Shown piece after piece: positions 44,779-50,422 of a stretch of DNA of 50,422 nt (positions are counted from its first letter, which is position 1; each line of letters begins with the position of its first letter). Under the pieces are notes generated by a model. That model did not search any database, was not told where the DNA came from, and saw nothing but the letters and a program-made list of their open reading frames with translations. A program made the position numbers and the translations under genes. Source of the stretch: Variovorax sp. E3 (GTDB lineage: Bacteria > Pseudomonadota > Gammaproteobacteria > Burkholderiales > Burkholderiaceae_C); the NCBI RefSeq assembly GCF_016082275.1, contig NZ_MOWM01000043.1:1-50422 (forward strand), given 5' to 3'.

Positions 44779-45119
44779 TCAGTGGCTGATCATCCAGGGC
44801 CGGCGCGAGGGCGCCGACTTCGCGCCGTTGGCGCCGTCACCGTCGCACCGCGTTTGCCCGAACCGCAGCAGCCGCATCCCGCCGGGTGCTTGAAGCGCGC
44901 ATAGTCCCGCGAGCTGCCCGGCTCGTGCCGCGCGCGCTCGTTGGTTTCCATGGCGTGGCGCGTGCCCGACGCCATCAGCGCGAGCCGCGGCGCGGCCGAC
45001 AGCACGCGCGGTGACGCGCATCCGCAGTCGGGGCACGCGGCCGGTTCGTCGCGCAGGCCCGAGGGCCGCAGCGCCTCGAAGCCGCCGCATCGGCCGCAGG
45101 CGTAGTCGTAGGTGGGCAT
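44779..45119 (-). pseudogene. fmdB: FmdB family zinc-ribbon protein with a frameshift
   Basis: Starts MPTYDYACGRCGGFEALRP at ATG 45119, with zinc-ribbon cysteines CGRC and CPDCGC and later HPAGCGCCGSGKRGA. The frame breaks near 44845 and continues GDGANGAKSAPSRRPWMISH to 44779. One C (GC[C]GAC) restores 113 residues. FmdB proteins are small regulatory or accessory proteins named from the Methylophilus formamidase cluster. The gene follows fmdA within about 10 nt, so it is the last gene of the urt-fmd operon. Confidence 0.85.
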
Positions 45120-45129
45120 GGCGCGGGCC

Positions 45130-46361
45130 TCAACGCAGGTCGTGCGACAGCGGCATGTCCACGCTGCCGTCGATGAACTTCACCGGGCCCGAGGCGTCGG
45201 GTTGATGTCGAAGTCGAAGATGCCCGTGGGCAGCCACAGCGTGGCGCACGAGTTGGGCACGTCGACCACGCCGCTGATGTGGCCCTGCACGGGCGCCGTG
45301 CCGAGAATGGAATAGGCCTGCGCGCCCGAGTAGCCGAACTTTTTCAGGTACTCGATGGCGTTCAGGCAGGCCTGGCGGTAGGCCACGTTCACGTCCAGGT
45401 AGTGCTGCTTGCCGCTCTCGTCGACCGAGATGCCCTCGAAGATCAGGTAGTCGTTGTACTGCGGCGTGATCGGGCTGGGCTTGAAGATCGGGTTCCTGAT
45501 GCCGTACTTGGCCATGCCGCCCTTGATGAGCGTGACCTTCATGTGCACCCAGCCCGCCATTTCGATGGCGCCGCAGAAGGTGATTTCACCGTCGCCCTGG
45601 CTGAAGTGCAGGTCGCCCACGCTCAGGCCCGCGCCGTCGACGTACACGGGGAAGAACACCTTCGAGCCGCGCGACAGGTCCTTGATGTCGCAGTTGCCGC
45701 CATGCTCGCGCGGCGGCACGGTGCGCGCACCCTCGGCCGCGGCCTTGGCGCGTGCGTCGCCGGTCATCTTGCCCATGTGGGCGGTGCCGGCAAACGGCGG
45801 GTTGGCCAGGCCGGGCACGCGATCGGGGTCGGTGGCGATCAGCGCCTTCTCGCGCTCGTTCCACATGTCGAGCATGGGCTTGTCGGGCAGGCAACCGATC
45901 AGGCCGGGGTGGATCAGCCCCGCGAAGTTCACGCCCGGAATGTGGCGCGAACTGGTGAACATGCCCTTGAAGTCCCAGATCGATTTCTGCGCTTCGGGAA
46001 AGTGGTCGGTCAGGAAGCCGCCGCCGTTCTTCTTCGAGAAGAAGCCGTTGAAGCCCCACAGGCTGTCCTGCTTGGCGCCGATGTCGAGCAGGTCGACCAC
46101 CAGCAGGTCGCCCGGCTCCGCGCCCTTCACGCCCACGGGGCCCGAGAGGTAGTGCACGGTGCTCAGGTCGATGTCGCGCACGTCGTCGGCGCTGTCGTTG
46201 TTCTTGATGAAGCCGCCGGTCCAGTCGAAGGTCTCGAGGATGAAGTCGTCACCGGGGTTGACCCAGCAGGCCATCGGAATGTCCGGGTGCCAGCGGTTGT
46301 GGATGTTCTCGTTCTCGGTGGGAGACTTGGTCAGGTCGACCTTGATCAGCGTGTCCGTCAT
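45130..46361 (-). pseudogene. fmdA: Formamidase/acetamidase FmdA, frameshifted near the C-terminus
   Basis: Starts at ATG 46361 (MTDTLIKVDLTKSPTENENIHNRWHPDIP). It is a clear acetamidase/formamidase with the conserved metal and active-site stretches GAEPGDLLVVDLLDIG, FPEAQKSIWDFKGMFTSSRHIPGV, HPGLIG, PPREHGGNCDIKDL and GDLHFSQGDGEITFCGAIE. The frame breaks near 45198 after FDFDINP; the present frame stops at 45180, while the natural end (FIDGSVDMPLSHDLR) lies in another frame to 45130. One base gives about 410 residues, normal length. Only about 20 residues are affected, so the product may still be active. It hydrolyses formamide to formate and ammonia. Confidence 0.9.
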
Positions 46362-46398
46362 TTGCAGTGGCTCCTTGGGGTGTGGTGAATCGGTCGGG

Positions 46399-47100
46399 TC
46401 AAACAGAGAGATAGGCCTTGATGTGGTCCACATCGGTCTTCTCGCGCGCGGTCTCATGAACGAGCCTTCCGCCTTCGATCACGAACAGCCGGTCGGCCAC
46501 GTCCATCGCAAAGCTGAGCACTTGCTCGGACACGACGATGGTGATGCCGCGCAGCTTGCGGATCTCGTTGAGGGCCTTGGCGATGTCCTTGATGATCGAA
46601 GGCTGGATGCCTTCGGTGGGCTCGTCGAGCAGCAGCACCCTGGGGTCGGTGACGAGGGCGCGCGCAATGGCAAGCTGCTGTTGCTGGCCGCCCGAGAGGT
46701 TGCCGCCCTTGCGGGTCTTCATGTCCCACAGCACGGGGAACAGGGCGTAGATTTCCTCGGGGATGCGGCGGGTCTTCGAGTTCTCCAGGCCGGTCTGGAT
46801 GTTCTCCTCGACCGTGAGCGTGGGAAAGATCATCCGGCCCTGCGGCACGTAGGCGATGCCCTTGGCCACGCGCCGAAAGCTCTCGTCGCGCGACACGTCC
46901 TGGCCCGCCACTTCGATGCGCCCGCTCTTGAGCGGAAGAATGCCCATGAGGCTCTTGAACAGCGTGGTCTTGCCCATGCCGTTGCGGCCCATGATGGCGA
47001 TGGTTTCATTGGCATGGCCCTCGAACGAGAGGCCGTGCAGGGCCTCGCTCTGGCCGTAGGCTACGTGCAGGTCTTGCACCTTCAGCATGACGTTGCTCAT
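46399..47100 (-). CDS. urtE: Urea/short-chain amide ABC transporter ATP-binding protein UrtE
   Basis: 233 aa from ATG 47100. Walker A MGRNGMGKTT, signature LSGGQQQQLAIARAL, Walker B VLLLDEPTEGIQ. The LivF/UrtE-type sequence and size fit the second ATPase of a branched-chain-type importer. It is separated from urtD by a 317-nt gap with two palindromic elements instead of the usual few bases, and fmdA follows 37 nt downstream. Together with urtB, urtC and urtD it would import urea or short amides for FmdA. Confidence 0.93.
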   Translation of the reverse strand: MSNVMLKVQDLHVAYGQSEALHGLSFEGHANETIAIMGRNGMGKTTLFKSLMGILPLKSGRIEVAGQDVSRDESFRRVAKGIAYVPQGRMIFPTLTVEENIQTGLENSKTRRIPEEIYALFPVLWDMKTRKGGNLSGGQQQQLAIARALVTDPRVLLLDEPTEGIQPSIIKDIAKALNEIRKLRGITIVVSEQVLSFAMDVADRLFVIEGGRLVHETAREKTDVDHIKAYLSV

Positions 47101-47133
47101 GTTTTTACTTCCGGGTTTGAACGTTCTTGGTAC

Positions 47134-47231
47134 GTGCACAGGACACCGGGTACTCCCCTCCGCGAATGTCCCCCGGGGCTGCGCCCCTCCTCCTTTATTT
47201 CGCTGCGGGGAGCACCCGATGCCCTGTGCAC
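47134..47231 (-). repeat. Palindromic element, copy 1 (core-sense on minus strand)
   Basis: Arms of 25 nt (47134-47158 and 47207-47231) pair with 22 Watson-Crick pairs; the three mismatches are G-U on the minus strand. The core, read on the minus strand, starts GCAGCGAAATAAAGGAGGAG, has a small G+C hairpin, and ends GGGGGACATTCGCGGA. It lies inside the urtD-urtE gap. Confidence 0.85.
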
Positions 47232-47277
47232 CTGGGCACGCTGTCGGTGTGCGGCCGATGAACCAGTGCTCTGATAA

Positions 47278-47373
47278 CGCTCACGTCGGCGGTGTGCTCT
47301 GCGCAGCGAAATAAAGGAGGAGCCCGAAGGGCGGGGGACATTCGCGGAGCAGAGCACACCGTCGGCGTGAGCG
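47278..47373 (+). repeat. Palindromic element, copy 2 (core-sense on plus strand)
   Basis: Arms of 25 nt (47278-47302 and 47349-47373) pair with 23 Watson-Crick pairs and two G-U pairs on the plus strand. The 5' and 3' parts of the core are identical to copy 1 (20 and 16 nt). The small inner hairpin differs but is again paired (GCCC-GAA-GGGC). The two copies face each other across a 46-nt spacer; no gene lies in the gap. Confidence 0.85.
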
Positions 47374-47417
47374 AGCCCTGAACGACACGCAGCTTGTACG
47401 ACCAGGCAGTGCTTCAT

Positions 47418-48161
47418 CTAGTGCCCCAGATAAACGTCGATGACCTTCGGATCGGCCTGCACCTTCTCCATCGGTCCTTCGGCCAGGATCTTTCCCTGGT
47501 GCATCACGGTGACCTTGTGCGCGATCTGCTTCACGAACGCCATGTCGTGCTCGATCACGATCACGGCGCGGTTCTGGCAAATGCGCTTGAGCAGGTCGGC
47601 CGTGAGTTCGCGTTCGCGCGCGCTCATGCCGGCAATCGGCTCGTCGAGCATCAGCAGCTCGGGCTCCTGCATCAGCAGCATGCCGATCTCGAGCCACTGT
47701 TTCTGGCCGTGGCTCAGCAGGCCGGCTTCGGTGTCGAGGCGGTCGGCCAGGCCAATCTCTTGCGCAACGGCCTGCACCTTGGCCTTGACCTCTTCGTCGC
47801 ACTTGAAGGCCAGCGCGCCGAACACCGACCGCCCCTTGGGAAACGACACCTCCAGGTTCTGGAACACCGAAAGGTTCTCGTAGATCGACGGGGTCTGGAA
47901 CTTGCGGCCTATGCCCAGGCGCACGCGCTTGTGCTCGGCCATCCTCGTGAGCTCGGTGTTCTTGAACTTGATGCTGCCGGCGCTGGCGCGGGTCTTGCCG
48001 CAGATCAGGTCGAGCAGCGTGGTCTTGCCTGCGCCGTTGGGGCCGATGATCACGCGCAGCTCGTTGCGGTCGATGTACAGCGTGAGCGCGTCGATGGCCT
48101 TGAAACCGTCGAAGGACACGGTGAGGTCTTCGACCGCGAGCGCGAAGTCTGTGTTGCTCAT
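47418..48161 (-). CDS. urtD: Urea/short-chain amide ABC transporter ATP-binding protein UrtD
   Basis: 247 aa. Walker A IGPNGAGKTT, signature LLSHGQKQWLEIG (LSHGQ variant typical of UrtD), Walker B LLMLDEPIAGM, and the UrtD/LivG-type insertion after Walker A. It forms the ATPase pair with UrtE. Its ATG 48161 lies 21 nt after the urtC stop. Confidence 0.94.
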   Translation of the reverse strand: MSNTDFALAVEDLTVSFDGFKAIDALTLYIDRNELRVIIGPNGAGKTTLLDLICGKTRASAGSIKFKNTELTRMAEHKRVRLGIGRKFQTPSIYENLSVFQNLEVSFPKGRSVFGALAFKCDEEVKAKVQAVAQEIGLADRLDTEAGLLSHGQKQWLEIGMLLMQEPELLMLDEPIAGMSARERELTADLLKRICQNRAVIVIEHDMAFVKQIAHKVTVMHQGKILAEGPMEKVQADPKVIDVYLGH

Positions 48162-48182
48162 GATGCGTGCGGGGCTCCGGGG

Positions 48183-49379
48183 TCAGGCGCGTTGGCTGCC
48201 GACGCCTTCGGGGAGCGTCGGTTCGGGAGTGGTCGTCGGTGCCGTGGATGGCGCGGGTGCCGGGCTCATCGGCGGCTTCACCGCCGCGTCGCCCAATGCC
48301 TGCCGCCGCGACTTCCACCAGGGGCGGATCTTTTCTTCCCACACGCCGGCCAGCCCCATCGGAAAGGCCATCGTCACGCCGATGAACAGGCCCGCCATCA
48401 GGAACAGCCACAGGTCCGGAAAGCTCTCCGAAAAAAGCGTCTTGCCCGCGTTCACCAATAGCGCGCCGTACACCGCGCCCACCAGGCTCATGCGGCCGCC
48501 GACGGCGCAGAAGATGACCATCTCGATGGAGGGCACGATGCCCACGAAGCTGGGGGACATGAAGCCCACCTGCAGCGCGAACATCGCGCCGCCGATGCCC
48601 GAGAGCCCGGCCGCCAGGCAGAAGGTGAAGACCTTGAAGTTCGACACGTCGTAGCCCGAGAAGCGCACGCGGTCTTCCTTGTCGCGCATGGCCAGCAGCA
48701 GCGTGCCCAGCTTGCTGGTCTGCACCCAACGGCACAGCAGAATGCTCAGCACCAGCAAGGCCACGCACACGTAGTAGAGGATGTACTTGGCGCTGTCGGT
48801 GCGCGTGTCCCAGCCCAGCATTGTCTTCAAATCGGTCATGCCGTTGACGCCGCCCGTGTAGCCCTGCTGGCCGATGATGAGCACGGTGCAGATGAGCGCC
48901 ACCGCCTGCGTGATGATCGCGAAGTACACGCCGCCCACGCGGCGTTTGAACATCGCGAAGCTCACGAGCCAGGCCAACGCCATCGGCGCGAGCACCACCA
49001 GCGCAAGGCTCAGCGGCAGGCTCTTGAACGGCAGCCACAGCGTGGGCAGTTCGGTGATCTGGTTCCAGTCCATGAAGTCCGGTATGCCGGGCGTGGTCTG
49101 GATCTTGGTGGAGATGCGGTCGGAGGCTTCGAGCTTGAGGAACATCGCCATCGCATAGCCGCCGATGCCGAAGAACACGCCCTGCCCCAGGCTCAGCACG
49201 CCGCCGTAGCCCCACACCATCACGAGCCCCACGGCCACGAAGGCGTAGGTGAGGTACTTGCCCACGAGGTTGAGCCGGAAGATGTCGAGCGACAGCGGCA
49301 GCACCACCGCGAGCAGCAGCACCAGCAGCAGCAGGCTGCCGAGCTGGTAGCGCTGGATCGAGGCCTTGAGGGAATTCAT
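48183..49379 (-). CDS. urtC: Urea/short-chain amide ABC transporter permease UrtC
   Basis: 398 aa from ATG 49379 (GGAG eight bases upstream; a TTG at 49394 would overlap that site). LivM-like permease with about ten membrane segments (YLTYAFVAVGLVMVWGYGGVLSLGQGVFFGIGGY ... FCLAAGLSGIGGAMFALQVGFMSPSFVGIVPSIEMVIFCAVGG). The C-terminus has a Pro/Ala/Thr-rich tail of about 35 residues (PPMSPAPAPSTAPTTTPEP) after the last membrane segment. It pairs with UrtB. Confidence 0.94.
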   Translation of the reverse strand: MNSLKASIQRYQLGSLLLLVLLLAVVLPLSLDIFRLNLVGKYLTYAFVAVGLVMVWGYGGVLSLGQGVFFGIGGYAMAMFLKLEASDRISTKIQTTPGIPDFMDWNQITELPTLWLPFKSLPLSLALVVLAPMALAWLVSFAMFKRRVGGVYFAIITQAVALICTVLIIGQQGYTGGVNGMTDLKTMLGWDTRTDSAKYILYYVCVALLVLSILLCRWVQTSKLGTLLLAMRDKEDRVRFSGYDVSNFKVFTFCLAAGLSGIGGAMFALQVGFMSPSFVGIVPSIEMVIFCAVGGRMSLVGAVYGALLVNAGKTLFSESFPDLWLFLMAGLFIGVTMAFPMGLAGVWEEKIRPWWKSRRQALGDAAVKPPMSPAPAPSTAPTTTPEPTLPEGVGSQRA

Positions 49380-49408
49380 CGAAACGTTCTCCAAAAAGGA
49401 ATCGGGGT

Positions 49409-50323
49409 TCAGCGGCGGACCTTGACGGCAAAGAGGCCCTGGGGGCGCATCATCAGAATCAGCACGATCAGCGACAGCGTCAGCACCTTGGCCATCGAGC
49501 CGGTCATGAAGAACTCCGAGATCGACTGTGTCTGCGCAATGCCGAAGGCCGAGACCACCGTGCCCAGCAGGCTGGCCGCGCCGCCGAAGGTGACGACCAG
49601 GAAGGCGTCGACGATGTAGAGCGAGCCCGAGGTCGGCCCGGTCGAGCCGATGGTGGTGAAGGCCGCGCCCGCCACGCCGGCGATGCCACAGCCGATGGCA
49701 AAGGTCAGGCGGTCGGTCTTCTTCGTATCGATGCCGGTGGCGTTGGCCATGGTGCGGTTGGCCACGGTGGCGCGCACCCTCAGGCCCCAGCGGCTCTTGT
49801 GCAGCGCGATGAGCACGCCGCCCGTGACCAGCGCGGTGAGCGCCAGCACGAACAGGCCATTGATGGGAATGTCCAGGCCTTCATGCGGCGTCCACGAGCC
49901 CATGAGCCACTCGGGCAAGGTCGGGCTCACTTCCTTCGGGCCGATGAAGGTGCGAAAGATCTGCTGCAGCCCCAGGCTCACGCCCCAGGTGGCGAGCAGC
50001 GTGTCGAGCGGTCGCTTGTAGAGGTGGCGAATCAGCACCCACTCCACGATCCAGCCGGTGATGAAGGCGAACACGAAGGCCAGCGCGATGGCGATCGGAA
50101 AGTAGTACGGCATGAACGCCGGCGCCAGGCTTTCGGTGACGCGCGCGGCCAGGTAGATCGAGTAGGCGCCGATGGTCATGAACTCGCCATGCGCCATGTT
50201 GATCACGCCCATCTGGCCGAAGATGATCGCCAGGCCCAGCCCCATGAGCAGCAGCACCGCGAAGAGGCTCAGCCCCGCGAAGCCCTGCATGAGGCCGATG
50301 TTCATCATGTCCGACAGAGTCAT
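49409..50323 (-). CDS. urtB: Urea/short-chain amide ABC transporter permease UrtB
   Basis: 304 aa from ATG 50323. LivH-type permease with about eight membrane segments and the hallmark MGVINMAHGEFMTIGAYSIYL and GGAASLLGTVVSAFGIAQTQSI. It lacks the long periplasmic N-terminal domain found in some UrtB proteins. It is the first gene of the operon visible here; urtA (binding protein) is expected just upstream, beyond 50422. The frame is open further upstream to 50407, but that part covers a repeat-like hairpin and is not likely coding. Confidence 0.93.
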   Translation of the reverse strand: MTLSDMMNIGLMQGFAGLSLFAVLLLMGLGLAIIFGQMGVINMAHGEFMTIGAYSIYLAARVTESLAPAFMPYYFPIAIALAFVFAFITGWIVEWVLIRHLYKRPLDTLLATWGVSLGLQQIFRTFIGPKEVSPTLPEWLMGSWTPHEGLDIPINGLFVLALTALVTGGVLIALHKSRWGLRVRATVANRTMANATGIDTKKTDRLTFAIGCGIAGVAGAAFTTIGSTGPTSGSLYIVDAFLVVTFGGAASLLGTVVSAFGIAQTQSISEFFMTGSMAKVLTLSLIVLILMMRPQGLFAVKVRR

Positions 50324-50358
50324 GGCGGAGGTTCCGGAGTTGGGTATTGGTATTGGCT

Positions 50359-50379
50359 CCTTCCCCCTCTGGGGGAAGG
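50359..50379. repeat. Hairpin of REP-like type upstream of urtB
   Basis: CCTTCCCCC-TCT-GGGGGAAGG, a perfect 9-bp stem, followed by GCTGGGATGGGGGC. This resembles the common extragenic palindromes of beta- and gammaproteobacteria. Confidence 0.55.
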
Positions 50380-50422
50380 CTGGGATGGGGGCTGGCGGCA
50401 TCGGCAAGCGCGAGGCTTTATC

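Noticed and set aside
47134..47373. Insertion sequence or integron attC sites
   Set aside because: No transposase or integrase frame and no target duplication seen; the conserved core with variable stems fits a REP-like or RNA element better.
50324..50407. Longer urtB start at 50407
   Set aside because: The extension covers the CCTTCCCCC hairpin and gives Pro-rich sequence with no family match; MTLSDMMNIG fits the permease start.

Overview
The window is high-GC, gene-dense chromosomal DNA from a betaproteobacterium. The gene families and arrangement (TolA, a DnaE of about 1170 aa, a TctDE/TctBA tricarboxylate system, a GluQ/TrmB pair, many LysR regulators, a Urt-type amide/urea transporter with formamidase) fit Comamonadaceae and most resemble Variovorax. 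That assignment is inference from style and remembered homologues, not a search. No rRNA, tRNA, CRISPR array or intact IS element was seen.

Layout. 1-9.0 kb: the 3' end of tolA, an FtsI-type transpeptidase, and an M48-like metallopeptidase overlapping by 4 nt a very large DUF4011-helicase-nuclease protein that resembles the Hhe defence protein. 9.0-18.0 kb: dnaE (minus), trhO, then tctD-tctE-tctB-tctA without a tctC gene. 18.0-23.9 kb: a type VI secretion island on the minus strand. It holds vgrG, a multidomain peptidoglycan-hydrolase effector and a small exported candidate immunity protein. The effector and immunity genes are visibly AT-richer than everything around them. 23.9-27.9 kb: two pirins, a broken flavodoxin/NADPH-quinone-reductase-like gene, DoxX and a divergent LysR. 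28-35.8 kb: FAD oxidoreductase, gluQ, trmB, a branched-chain-type binding protein, LysR, GNAT, a 14-TM MFS pump and an alpha/beta hydrolase. 35.9-38.2 kb: a Crp/Fnr regulator divergent from an HD-domain protein plus class II aldolase operon. 38.3-45.1 kb: a beta-glucosidase with three frameshifts, small exported proteins, a chain of overlapping small genes, and an aspartate carbamoyltransferase with an N-terminal HTH-like domain. 45.1-50.3 kb: a minus-strand urtB-urtC-urtD-urtE-fmdA-fmdB operon for short amide/urea uptake and hydrolysis.

Most interesting signals. (1) Two oppositely oriented palindromic elements of about 97 bp sit between urtD and urtE. Their cores are nearly identical and their long stems are unrelated in sequence but fully paired, and all five stem mismatches become G-U pairs in the same, core-sense strand. 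This points to a structured RNA or REP-like element. (2) A T6SS effector joins a lysozyme-like domain, LysM and an NlpC/P60-like amidase domain, with a one-base frameshift and its own candidate immunity gene. (3) An Hhe-like helicase-nuclease is coupled to a metallopeptidase. (4) An 11/22-bp phased direct-repeat array lies upstream of a small-gene operon. (5) An HTH-aspartate carbamoyltransferase fusion has a palindrome at its start. (6) An HD-domain protein carries a ligand pattern like the mixed-valent diiron oxygenases.

Caution: at least nine probable single-base (in one case two-base) disruptions occur, most looking like loss of a C in a GCC-G context. Consensus sequencing error is a serious alternative to true gene decay.
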